Positions 26,582-34,763 of a stretch of DNA of 64,000 bases are shown piece after piece. This DNA is from Bombella favorum (GTDB lineage: Bacteria > Pseudomonadota > Alphaproteobacteria > Acetobacterales > Acetobacteraceae): the NCBI RefSeq assembly GCF_014048475.1, contig NZ_NWUS01000001.1, positions 1,106,239-1,170,238 of the forward strand. Direction: 5' to 3'. The notes beneath the pieces were generated by a model. It saw only the letters and a list, made by a program, of their open reading frames with translations, did no database searches and was not told the origin of the DNA. Position 1 is the stretch's first letter, and every line of letters begins with the position of its first letter. Made by a program: the position numbers and the translations under genes.

Positions 26582-27492
26582 TGCAGCGCAATACGTGGCT
26601 TCGCCCGGAAAAAGGCAACAGCCTGAGCATCCGGCTACTAATATGGGTTGCCCTGAATCTGGGATACCGCTTCACCGCCCTTCTGCGCTGGCCGGCAACA
26701 CTCTATTACGCCGCCGCCTATCCCACGGTCCGGCGTGCCTCATGGCACTATCTGACCCATCTGCACCGAGCCGGAAAGCTGCGCTCCCCCCGCTGGACCA
26801 TGGTGCTGGCCCATATCCATGCCTACAGCACAAATGTTCTGGACCGCATCTATCTGCTCAGCGGACGTTTCCCCCCACAGAACATTCACATCACCGGGCA
26901 GGACCTCCTGCATGAGGCACTCCAGCAGAAAACGGGCTGCATCATCATGGGGGCTCATATCGGGTCGTTCGATGCCTTGCGCCAGTTCGGCCTCAATGCC
27001 TCTGTACGGTTCCGCATGCTGATGTATCGCCGTTTTATCGGGGCGGCATCCCGCTTCATCGAAGCCCTTGCACCGGGGTTCCATAAAGACATCATAGAGC
27101 TGGGCGAACCCCATAGTATGCTGACAACCCTCAAGGCACTGCAAAATGGGGAATTCATCGGTATCCTGGCCGACAGAGCCCATGATGATGGCCGGTCCAT
27201 TCCCATCAATTTCCTAGGGCAGGATGCCCCCATCCCGGCAGGTCCGTTCCATCTAGCCCAACTGACGGGAGCACCGGTTATTCTCGTCTCGGCGATACGA
27301 CAGAAAAATGGCACCTACCATATTGCCTGCAAACGTCTGGCTGATACCCTTCCCTCGGGAACAGAAGCAGCGTCCGCACAAACAACGCTGGTACCATACA
27401 TGCAGGCCTATGCCCGCTGGATGGAAACACTGTGTCAGGATCATCCTTATGCGTGGTTCAATTTCTTTGATTTCTGGGAAGAAGGCCTCTGA
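26581..27492 (+). CDS. LpxL/HtrB-like acyltransferase
   Basis: Acyltransferase of 303 residues with the catalytic H126-X4-D131 of GAHIGSFD and the downstream LADRAHDDGRSIPINFLG block typical of lipid A lauroyl/myristoyl transferase relatives. In aryl polyene clusters such enzymes are proposed to transfer the polyene or a fatty acyl group to the lipid anchor. A hydrophobic N-terminal segment (IRLLIWVALNLGYRF) suggests inner membrane association. Four bases separate it from the LolA-like gene. Confidence 0.87.
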   Translation: MQRNTWLRPEKGNSLSIRLLIWVALNLGYRFTALLRWPATLYYAAAYPTVRRASWHYLTHLHRAGKLRSPRWTMVLAHIHAYSTNVLDRIYLLSGRFPPQNIHITGQDLLHEALQQKTGCIIMGAHIGSFDALRQFGLNASVRFRMLMYRRFIGAASRFIEALAPGFHKDIIELGEPHSMLTTLKALQNGEFIGILADRAHDDGRSIPINFLGQDAPIPAGPFHLAQLTGAPVILVSAIRQKNGTYHIACKRLADTLPSGTEAASAQTTLVPYMQAYARWMETLCQDHPYAWFNFFDFWEEGL

Positions 27493-27496
27493 GCTC

Positions 27497-28117
27497 ATGA
27501 AACGCCTGCCCCTCATTCTTCTTACCCTAGCGACTTTCTGGCCGATGGCACACGCAGCAGCCCCTACTGTCGCACCAGCTGGTACTCCCCCTACTGCTAC
27601 ACCCTCGGGCGGGGAGGCTCTGGCGGTTGATATCCTGCATCGTATTGGTCTGGTCTCGCAGAGAGAAAACCACTTTACCGAAACCCGGCAGCTACATGCC
27701 CTCCGGGCACCACTCCATAGCGAAGGACAGCTTCGCTTCATTCCGCCCGATTATGTGGAAAAACTCACCCTTACCCCTGTGCGAGACAGTTTCATTATGC
27801 AGGGCGATGCAGTGCGGCTCCAGCATGGGCAGAGCCCGGAGCGGACCGTCTCGCTACATGTAAGCCCAGCCCTACAGGTGATGGCTGCAACGATCAGAGG
27901 GCCTTTGCAGGGCGATGTCGCCCTACTCCAGCGTTATTATGCACTCTCCGCTACAGGGGATGCCGGCCGCTGGACACTGACATTGACCCCCCGTACGGCG
28001 GAAACGGCTCATATTATCCGGCTTGTCCAAATAGAAGGCCGCCATAACACGCTAGACAGTACGCACCTTGTTCAGGCTAACGGCGATGTAACCGATACAA
28101 CCATCACCTCACCATGA
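27497..28117 (+). CDS. LolA-like outer-membrane lipid carrier
   Basis: Exported protein of 206 residues. ATG 27497 gives a signal peptide (LPLILLTLATFWPMAHAA); the frame remains open further upstream but without a sensible start. After a short Pro/Thr-rich linker, the sequence FTETRQLHALRAPLHSEGQLRFIPPDYVEKL resembles the start of LolA, the periplasmic lipoprotein chaperone. LolA relatives within aryl polyene clusters are thought to carry the pigment lipid across the periplasm. Overlaps the MMPL gene by four bases. The outer-membrane partner lipoprotein (DUF3261) often found next to it is not seen. Confidence 0.78.
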   Translation: MKRLPLILLTLATFWPMAHAAAPTVAPAGTPPTATPSGGEALAVDILHRIGLVSQRENHFTETRQLHALRAPLHSEGQLRFIPPDYVEKLTLTPVRDSFIMQGDAVRLQHGQSPERTVSLHVSPALQVMAATIRGPLQGDVALLQRYYALSATGDAGRWTLTLTPRTAETAHIIRLVQIEGRHNTLDSTHLVQANGDVTDTTITSP

Positions 28118-30429
28118 AACGCCGCCTTCCCCTTCTACTGGCTCTGCTCTGTGCCGTTATTGTAGCTGCGGTAACATTCTCGGCCATTCCCCTCCGCATG
28201 GGGATGCAGGCTTTCCTACCCCGCCCGCATGATGAAAGCTCTCAATTCCTGCTGGATGAGCTAAATCACGGGCCAACCCAATCTATCCTGATCGCCTCCA
28301 TCAGAGGTAATGATACGGAAAGCCTGCTCCAAACTGGGCGCCGGTTTCATCAAGCTCTAGAAGCAACAGGACAGTTCAGTCTTATTCTGGATGGTCCGGC
28401 GTCCCTCTCTTGGCAAAAAGACCAGCCGCTCTTTTTCGACCACCGGTACGGGCTGGCTCCCCATGACCGGACACGCCTTTTCTCACCGGACGCACTGAAA
28501 GCCGATACGACCCGGCTTTATGATCTTCTCCAGTCCATGGCGGCCCCGCTGGTAGAAGAGATCGGACTAAAAGACCCAACCGGCGCCTATACCGATTATC
28601 TGGCTAGTCTGGAGAGCAGCACACCCCCCACAAGCATGAACGGCCTCTGGCTGACAGCAGACCATCACGCCACGCTCATGCTACTCCAGCTCCACCAACC
28701 GAGCCTCGACCCAGCACAACTGGGGCGGCTTCATCAAACCATTCAGAAGGCTTTTGAGAATAGCCGCCCCCATAATGCAGACTGCCAACTTTTACTAACA
28801 GGCTCGCCTGCTTTTTCCTTCTTCGCTGCCCAATCCCTCCGGCATGACATGGACCGCCTCGCCCTGCTGTCCCTTCTTGTCGTGGTCGGCATATTATATT
28901 GGCGTTTTCGTTCTCTGTGGGTTCTGGCGACGCTGGCTGTGCCTTTCCTGCTCTCGCTATCTGTCTCCATGCTCGTGGTCAGGCTCTGTTTTGGCTGGGT
29001 TCATGGCATTGCTGTCGGGTTCGGCATGACCATGCTGGGTGTCTCACTGGACTATCCCGTCCTACTGCTAGGGCATCGGGATAAAGGCGAGAGCATTCCT
29101 GTTGTGCTGGGTCGTATTGGTACCAGCCTGAAACTAGCTACACTCACGGCTATTGTCGGACTTTTGAGCATGATCTTCTGTGGGTTACCCGGCCTCATGG
29201 AACTTGGCTTATTCTCCGCCACGGGTATTCTAACTGCAGCCTGCATTACCATCTGGGTTCTGCCTCATCTCGTCACGCAGGCCGATCTTGCCGCCCATCA
29301 TCAAGGTGTGTCGCCTTCCCTACTGCGCTGGGAGACCCTCCGCCGTTATCGTGGGCTCTGCCTACTGGTGGCCCCGCCGGCTCTGGCCCTGCTCCTGCTG
29401 CATCCCTTCCATATTGAAAAACAGGGGGAAATCCTCAACCCCATTCCTCCTGCCCTGCTGGAAACAGACCGGCAGCTGCATCAACAACTTGGTTCTCCAC
29501 AACCCAACCTAGTGGCTGTTATCCATGCGCCTGACAGTGAACACGTCCTACAGCAGGAAGAAGCCCTCCTCGGCCAACTCCCTTTCAATCAAGACATGGA
29601 CCATGCAGCCCGCCTCCTGCCCAGCAAGGCCCTCCAGCAACAGCGGCTGGCTATGTTGCCAACAGCAGACAGCATAAGCACCAGTCTTCACGTGGCACTA
29701 CAGGCCTCTCCCTTCCAGCCAGATGCCTTTGCTAGCTTGCCCGGTGATGTGGAACGTGCCCGGCACCTCCCCCCCCTAGGGTTGGACGATATCGCCGGTA
29801 CTGCTCTTGCTCACCGTATGGACCTCCTCCTTATGGCACAGCATGGCCTCTGGTATGGTCTCATCCTACCTCGCTCGCCCCAAGCCATAGCGACATTGGA
29901 GCACCTACACCGGCAGCGGCCTGACCTTTTGCTCGTCAATATGAAAACGGCCGTAGGGGACCTGCTACACCCTTATGTTCAAAAGGCCGCTTTCTGGTTG
30001 GCTGCGGGGATCGTCCTTGCCCTGCTTACCCTCTTGATCTGCCAGAAAAACCCGGCCCGTACAGGGCGGCTCGCCCTGACTCTGGGCCTGACAGGCCTAA
30101 GCGTGCTGGCCCTCCTGCGCCTTCATGGCCCTGTTTTTTCCATCATCCATATCGTGGCTCTGGCCTTTGTACTGGGTGTTAGCATAGATTACGCTCTCTT
30201 CTTCAGTCGGCCCCAGCTTGATGCAGCCGAAAGAACCCGAACCCTCCGCACCCTGCTGACCTGTAACCTGATGACCATTCTTTCCTTTGTCATTCTAGCG
30301 AGCTGTCAGACGCCACTCCTGCGGGAACTGGGCCTTACCATTTCTTCTGGAGCGTTATTTGCCATGATGTTCAGCTTCCTGCTGATGGGCACCATCCCAA
30401 CCTCCTCCCAGCAGGGAGACCATCCATGA
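28114..30429 (+). CDS. MMPL/RND-type lipid exporter
   Basis: Large inner-membrane transporter of 771 residues. After an N-terminal transmembrane helix and a periplasmic domain, a bundle including YWRFRSLWVLATLAVPFLLSL and GFGMTMLGVSLDYPVLL, then a second periplasmic domain and a second bundle (VLALLTLLICQ, LTLGLTGLSVLALL, IVALAFVLGVSIDYALFF) give the duplicated 12-helix MMPL plan. The intramembrane Asp of SLDYP and SIDYA are the expected proton-relay residues. In aryl polyene clusters it exports the lipid-linked pigment. It overlaps both neighbours by four bases. Confidence 0.9.
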   Translation: MKRRLPLLLALLCAVIVAAVTFSAIPLRMGMQAFLPRPHDESSQFLLDELNHGPTQSILIASIRGNDTESLLQTGRRFHQALEATGQFSLILDGPASLSWQKDQPLFFDHRYGLAPHDRTRLFSPDALKADTTRLYDLLQSMAAPLVEEIGLKDPTGAYTDYLASLESSTPPTSMNGLWLTADHHATLMLLQLHQPSLDPAQLGRLHQTIQKAFENSRPHNADCQLLLTGSPAFSFFAAQSLRHDMDRLALLSLLVVVGILYWRFRSLWVLATLAVPFLLSLSVSMLVVRLCFGWVHGIAVGFGMTMLGVSLDYPVLLLGHRDKGESIPVVLGRIGTSLKLATLTAIVGLLSMIFCGLPGLMELGLFSATGILTAACITIWVLPHLVTQADLAAHHQGVSPSLLRWETLRRYRGLCLLVAPPALALLLLHPFHIEKQGEILNPIPPALLETDRQLHQQLGSPQPNLVAVIHAPDSEHVLQQEEALLGQLPFNQDMDHAARLLPSKALQQQRLAMLPTADSISTSLHVALQASPFQPDAFASLPGDVERARHLPPLGLDDIAGTALAHRMDLLLMAQHGLWYGLILPRSPQAIATLEHLHRQRPDLLLVNMKTAVGDLLHPYVQKAAFWLAAGIVLALLTLLICQKNPARTGRLALTLGLTGLSVLALLRLHGPVFSIIHIVALAFVLGVSIDYALFFSRPQLDAAERTRTLRTLLTCNLMTILSFVILASCQTPLLRELGLTISSGALFAMMFSFLLMGTIPTSSQQGDHP

Positions 30430-31631
30430 CCGACCTAATCATCACCGCTGGAACAGCCATAAGTGCTATGGGGCGTGGTGTGGATTCCACCCGGGCCTGC
30501 ATATTAGAGCAACATCAGACCCTCCAGCCTGATACATTTCAATCCCCAGGGCATGGCTATATCGGGCGTGTTGCGGGCGTAGAGGCCCATCCTTTTCCGG
30601 CCGCACTGTCCCAGTTTGACTGCCGCAACAACAGGCTGGCCGACATGGCCTTAACGACTGATGGCTTCATGGAGGCCACCCTAGAGGCCAAGGCCCATTA
30701 TGGTCATCATCGCATTGCCGTCATCATGGGCACCAGCACATCCGGCATTCTAACAACGGAAGAGGCCTACGCGGCCCGGCCCTACGAAGATGCTCCACTC
30801 CCTCCCGGTGTCCCCTATGAGAACACGCAGGACCTCTCCTCTCTGCCACGCTATGTGGCTGCCCGACTGAATATTACCGGGCCCACGCTGACCATCTCCA
30901 ATGCCTGCGCCTCCTCCACCCGCGCCTTTGTAGATGCAGCCCATCTCATTGCCTCTGGCCTCTGCGATGCGGCTATTGTTGGAGGAGCGGACAGCCTTTG
31001 CCGCATGACACTACAAGGCTTTGCCTCTCTTGGGCTGGTTTCAGCCTCGCCTACCAGACCCTGCGATGCGGAACGCAGCGGTATTTCCATCGGAGAAGCG
31101 GCTGGCTTTGTCCTGCTGGAACGCAGCAATGGCCGCCCTCGCTCTGCAAAGCCCGCTGGTTATGGTCTTCGCCTTCTAGGTTATGGTGCCAGCAGTGACG
31201 GCCATCATATGTCTTCTCCTGACCCAACAGGCAGCGGAGCCGCCCACGCCATGAAGAAAGCTCTAGACCGGGCAGGCCTAGCACCAGAGGCCATAGACTA
31301 CATCAATATGCATGGCACGGGGACACAGGCTAACGACCAGATGGAAGACAGGGCCATGGCGTCCCTCTTTGGCAGTTCTGTACCCTGTTCCTCCACCAAA
31401 GGCTGGTCTGGGCACACATTGGGGGCCTCTGGAATTCTGGAAAGCATGATCTGCGCCATCGCCATACAGGACCAGTATCTGCCCCATTGCATGAACAGTC
31501 GGATGGTTGATCCTCTCTTCCAGAGTGATATTCTTCTTGAGCCCCGCCATGGCACGCTGAATTATGTCATGAACAATTCTTTTGGCTTTGGCGGTACGAA
31601 TAGCAGCCTCATCTTCGGACCTCTGACATGA
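30426..31631 (+). CDS. beta-ketoacyl-ACP synthase (chain elongation)
   Basis: Ketosynthase of 401 residues with the complete FabF-type triad: C161 in SNACASS, H296 in NMHGTGT and H330 in SGHTLGASG. It would extend the aryl starter with malonyl-ACP. The following gene encodes a shorter synthase-like partner lacking the cysteine, so the pair should act as a KS/chain-length-factor heterodimer as described for aryl polyene systems. Overlaps both neighbours by four bases. Confidence 0.92.
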   Translation: MTDLIITAGTAISAMGRGVDSTRACILEQHQTLQPDTFQSPGHGYIGRVAGVEAHPFPAALSQFDCRNNRLADMALTTDGFMEATLEAKAHYGHHRIAVIMGTSTSGILTTEEAYAARPYEDAPLPPGVPYENTQDLSSLPRYVAARLNITGPTLTISNACASSTRAFVDAAHLIASGLCDAAIVGGADSLCRMTLQGFASLGLVSASPTRPCDAERSGISIGEAAGFVLLERSNGRPRSAKPAGYGLRLLGYGASSDGHHMSSPDPTGSGAAHAMKKALDRAGLAPEAIDYINMHGTGTQANDQMEDRAMASLFGSSVPCSSTKGWSGHTLGASGILESMICAIAIQDQYLPHCMNSRMVDPLFQSDILLEPRHGTLNYVMNNSFGFGGTNSSLIFGPLT

Positions 31632-32425
31632 TCATTTCCATAAACGGTATCGGATGTTGGGGTGAAGGGCTGCATGGCTGGAGGGAGACAAAAGCGATTT
31701 TACAGGGGGAGGCCCAGCATGACCGGACCAGCCTAAAACTGCCACCACCGGAAAGCCTACCCGCCAATGAACGCCGCCGGGCCAGTCAGGTTATCCGTCT
31801 GGCCATACTCTGCGCAGAGGAAGCCTGCCAACAGGCTGGGTGCCATGCCGGGGAGCTGCCTGCCATTTTTGCTAGCTCCAATGGTGATGGCTATATCATC
31901 AACCGTATTCTGAACTCTCTCGCAAGCCCGGCGGGTGCTGTATCGCCCTCATTGTTTCACAATTCCGTCCATAATGCCCCTGCCGGCTACTGGATGATAA
32001 GCCACAAAAGCCATCAGCCCGCTGTCTCGCTAGGGTTGTATGATGAAACACTTTCTGCTGCCCTTCTGAAGGCCGCTGCCGAGGCCTATGCAGAAGAAAA
32101 ACCTGTCCTCTTCTGCATCTATGATGCGCCCATTCCCGGCTCACTGGGGGCAATCCGTCGGACTGGATCATCCTTTGGCTGTGCTTTCATCCTGACCCCA
32201 GCCCCGGGACCGATGTGCCAGCTAGCACTCTCCCTGAAAGAGGGCCAGTGCGCTGATGATCCATTCACGTCCCTGCCCGAGAGCTTGGCAGATATGGCCC
32301 GCCACAATCCCGCTGCCCAGATTCTTCCCCTGTTACAGGCCATTGCCCAAGGGCAAGACCATTCCTTCTCCCTGCCCTACGGGGCCAATCATCTGACAAT
32401 TGATCTGACCCATGCTCACCCGTGA
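31628..32425 (+). CDS. ketosynthase-like chain-length factor
   Basis: Protein of 265 residues related to the N-terminal half of ketosynthases (Ketoacyl-synt_2-type). Segments such as AILCAEEACQQAG, FASSNGDGY, FHNSVHNAPAGYW and VLFCIYDAPIPG are those of aryl polyene partner subunits. At the position of the active Cys the sequence is HNSVHNAP, so it cannot condense by itself and probably sets chain length with the preceding ketosynthase. It overlaps the ketosynthase gene by four bases and the dehydratase gene by fourteen. Confidence 0.82.
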   Translation: MIISINGIGCWGEGLHGWRETKAILQGEAQHDRTSLKLPPPESLPANERRRASQVIRLAILCAEEACQQAGCHAGELPAIFASSNGDGYIINRILNSLASPAGAVSPSLFHNSVHNAPAGYWMISHKSHQPAVSLGLYDETLSAALLKAAAEAYAEEKPVLFCIYDAPIPGSLGAIRRTGSSFGCAFILTPAPGPMCQLALSLKEGQCADDPFTSLPESLADMARHNPAAQILPLLQAIAQGQDHSFSLPYGANHLTIDLTHAHP

Positions 32426-32846
32426 TGCCATCCTCCGCCATATTCCCCATCAGGGAGCAAGCTGCCTGCTAGATGCTGCAACACGCTGGGATGAAACATC
32501 GCTTGAGGCTACAACCCGGCTCCATAACGATCCCGCCAACCCCTATAGGGTTGCCGACCATCTTCCACCGATCACAGGGATAGAAATGGCCATGCAGGCT
32601 GCAGCCCTACATGGTGCTCTAACAGCCCATGAAACACGGCAGGGATGGCTGACCAGCGTCCGGGATGTCCTGATCCATTGCGACAGGCTGGATAACCCAG
32701 CATGGGACAGCCTCACCATCATCGTGACACGGAAACACCAGGCCCATAGTGGCATGATCTATGATTTCACCCTGACCGCTCCCTCTGCCAGGCTTCTTCT
32801 TGGCGGGACAGGCACCGTCATGCTTCCAACGGATAAACCATCATGA
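32412..32846 (+). CDS. ApeP-like 3-hydroxyacyl-ACP dehydratase
   Basis: Hot-dog protein of 144 residues beginning MLTRDAILRHIPHQGASCLLD. The IPHQ-x-x-x-x-LLD opening and PITGIEMAMQAAALHGAL helix are characteristic of the ApeP-like dehydratases, a diverged FabZ family. It would remove water from the 3-hydroxyacyl intermediate; together with the dehydratase domain of the ligase fusion this makes two dehydratase units in the cluster, as in characterised aryl polyene systems where the two form a heterodimer. No cognate ketoreductase is encoded nearby. Confidence 0.85.
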   Translation: MLTRDAILRHIPHQGASCLLDAATRWDETSLEATTRLHNDPANPYRVADHLPPITGIEMAMQAAALHGALTAHETRQGWLTSVRDVLIHCDRLDNPAWDSLTIIVTRKHQAHSGMIYDFTLTAPSARLLLGGTGTVMLPTDKPS

Positions 32847-34108
32847 CCCAATCTCCTACTCCCTGTGATGTCCTGATCATTGGCGGCGGCCCTGCTGGCA
32901 GTACAGCGGCGACAGTTCTGGCCCGGCGTGGGCTGGATGTCATCATGTTGGAGAAAGACCAGCACCCCCGCTTCCATATCGGCGAGTCCCTGCTGGCTTG
33001 TAATCTCCCTATTCTGGAGCAGATCGGCGTACTGGATGAGGTCGCCGCTATGGGGGTTTACAAACCCGGTGCCGAGTTCGTGACCGATACCGGTGAAGGG
33101 CGGCTGTCTTTCCCTTTCCGCTACGCCATAGCCCCTAAGGCTGACCATGCCTATCAGGTCCGCCGCTCCGAGTTTGACGAGCTACTCTTCCGCAATGCAG
33201 CCAAGGCCGGGGCAAAAACCTTTGAGAAAACCCGCGTCATAAAAGTTTCTTTCCCCATCCCGGATGCCCCTCTTGTCGAGGCGAAAACGGAAGGCGAAAG
33301 ACCCCACTTTTTCGCCCCCCGTTTCATTCTTGATGCCTCGGGCCGGGATACGCTCATGCTCCGCCAGCATGGGAAGAAATATAGCGACCTCCGCAACAAC
33401 AAGGCCGCCATCTTTAGCCATTTCCGCAATGTTCCCCGCGCAAAAGGCGAAGGGATGGAGGGATATATCTCCGTTCATCTAGTCCAAGGCGGTTGGTTCT
33501 GGATGATTCCCCTGCCTGATGACATCATGAGCGTTGGCTTTGTAGGCGACCATGACAGCTTCAAAAATCATGGCGGCTCTCTGGACACCCTCTTCTGGAA
33601 GACTGTGCAATCCAGCCCGAGCGTACGGGAACGCATGGCCAATGCCGAAGCTCTGGCACCGCTTACGACAACCGGGAACTACTCATACAAAGGGGACAAA
33701 GCCTGGGGCGAACGTTATTTCATCATCGGGGATGCCTTCGGCTTTCTGGACCCTGTTTTCTCATCAGGTATCATGCTGGCCATGCAGGGGGCTCTTCGTG
33801 GTGCCGATGTTGCCAGTGCGTGGCTGGCCAACCCGGCACAAGGGCGCAAAGCTGCCCGCAAAGCGGAACGCCAGACAAGACGGGAGATGCGACTCATCGG
33901 CTGGCTTGTCTATCGCATCAATGACCCGTTGCTGCGTTATTTCTTCATGCGGCCAAAGAATAGTCCGCTCCGAATGCGGGATGCCATCATTTCACTTCTG
34001 GCTGGCAATTTCTCACCATCATGGAGGATCATGCTTCCCTTCCGGGTCTTTACAGTCATTTTTGGCCTGACAAAGCGTTTTGGAAAACACAAAAGACCCA
34101 ACACCTGA
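32843..34108 (+). CDS. flavin-dependent halogenase-like oxidoreductase
   Basis: FAD protein of 421 residues. The dinucleotide-binding GGGPAGS lies at residues 14-20, then FHIGESLL. Two halogenase hallmarks are visible: WFWMIP at 218-223 fits the WxWxIP signature, and K74 in GVYKPGAEF sits where halogenases of the PltA/Bmp2 type carry the catalytic lysine. The C-terminal GDAFGFLDPVFSSGIMLAM segment binds FAD. Xanthomonadins are brominated aryl polyenes, so ring halogenation is plausible, but geranylgeranyl-reductase-like enzymes share much of this fold. Last gene of the operon, ending before an inverted repeat. Confidence 0.78.
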   Translation: MTQSPTPCDVLIIGGGPAGSTAATVLARRGLDVIMLEKDQHPRFHIGESLLACNLPILEQIGVLDEVAAMGVYKPGAEFVTDTGEGRLSFPFRYAIAPKADHAYQVRRSEFDELLFRNAAKAGAKTFEKTRVIKVSFPIPDAPLVEAKTEGERPHFFAPRFILDASGRDTLMLRQHGKKYSDLRNNKAAIFSHFRNVPRAKGEGMEGYISVHLVQGGWFWMIPLPDDIMSVGFVGDHDSFKNHGGSLDTLFWKTVQSSPSVRERMANAEALAPLTTTGNYSYKGDKAWGERYFIIGDAFGFLDPVFSSGIMLAMQGALRGADVASAWLANPAQGRKAARKAERQTRREMRLIGWLVYRINDPLLRYFFMRPKNSPLRMRDAIISLLAGNFSPSWRIMLPFRVFTVIFGLTKRFGKHKRPNT

Positions 34109-34128
34109 GCAGACTATCCCGATATACC

Positions 34129-34166
34129 TGTTTCCATGCCGGACCACATATTACGGTATGGAAACA
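34129..34166 (+). repeat. 13-bp inverted repeat after the aryl polyene operon
   Basis: TGTTTCCATGCCG (34129-34141) and CGGTATGGAAACA (34154-34166) pair along 13 positions with one G-T wobble and a 12-base loop. There is no T-run, so this is either a transcript-end stem or an operator. The rest of 34109-34291 is AT-rich and shows nothing else. Confidence 0.6.
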
Positions 34167-34291
34167 GAGAGCCAGAAAAACTGCCTGCATCCTCTCTCAA
34201 ACAAACGAAATATTACCTTTCCATATTCATTAGATACCTTCACTAAAATCTACCCTATCTACTGATCATCAACTCAAAAGGATCTGACACG

Positions 34292-34708
34292 ATGATCATT
34301 CAAAGACAGAGAGATACCCTTCTTCTCGCCGCCCGTACCCTTCTGGCTGCCCTCTTCATCATTATGGGGTGGGAGAAAGTAACGGGCTTCGACGTGGCTG
34401 TCGCCTTCCTGAAAAGCCTCCATATTCCCATGCCTGCCTTTGCAACCATCATTGCCATCATCGCCGAAATCGGCGGTGGGTTGGCTCTCCTGCTCGGCAT
34501 CCTCACCGCACCAGTTGCACTACTTCTCGCCATCTACACGATCATTTGCGGGCTAATCGGCCATCATTACTGGACAATGCCGGCTGGCTTCCCAGAATAT
34601 GATGCACATATCCACTTCTACAAGAATATCAGCATCGCTGGGGGGCTGGTCGCCCTTGCCGTGGCAGGTGCTGGGAGATACGCCCTTACAGGCCGCAGCA
34701 AAACATAA
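34292..34708 (+). CDS. DoxX-family membrane protein
   Basis: Membrane protein of 138 residues with four hydrophobic helices (LLAARTLLAALFIIMGW, FATIIAIIAEIGGGLALLLGIL, VALLLAIYTIICGLI, ISIAGGLVALAVAGAG). The EKVTGF loop and HFYKNISIAGG segment are DoxX hallmarks. The family is linked to quinone or thiol redox chemistry, but no specific activity can be claimed. An ATG with AAAAGGATC upstream starts the gene. Confidence 0.85.
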   Translation: MIIQRQRDTLLLAARTLLAALFIIMGWEKVTGFDVAVAFLKSLHIPMPAFATIIAIIAEIGGGLALLLGILTAPVALLLAIYTIICGLIGHHYWTMPAGFPEYDAHIHFYKNISIAGGLVALAVAGAGRYALTGRSKT

Positions 34709-34709
34709 C

Positions 34710-34747
34710 AAAAAGCCTGTCAGACCATCTCTCTGGCAGGCTTTTTT
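34710..34747. terminator. bidirectional terminator between doxX and the LysR gene
   Basis: AAAAAGCCTGtCAG and CTGgCAGGCTTTTTT form a stem with A- and T-runs on the two flanks, serving both convergent genes. Confidence 0.88.
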
Positions 34748-34763
34748 CATCAGGGAAACAATA

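Larger units (their letters stand above)
22872..34108. other. aryl polyene (xanthomonadin-like) biosynthetic gene cluster
   Basis: Two genes on the minus strand (chorismatase, COG4648-type membrane protein) and nine on the plus strand (acyl carrier protein through flavoprotein). The plus-strand genes overlap or are within five bases of each other and so form one operon. The set of families (chorismatase, dedicated carrier protein, AMP-ligase, two dehydratase domains, ketosynthase pair, LpxL-like acyltransferase, LolA-like protein, MMPL exporter, halogenase-like flavoprotein) is that of aryl polyene pigments. No ketoreductase, glycosyltransferase, thioesterase or aromatic ammonia lyase is seen. 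Confidence 0.85.
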
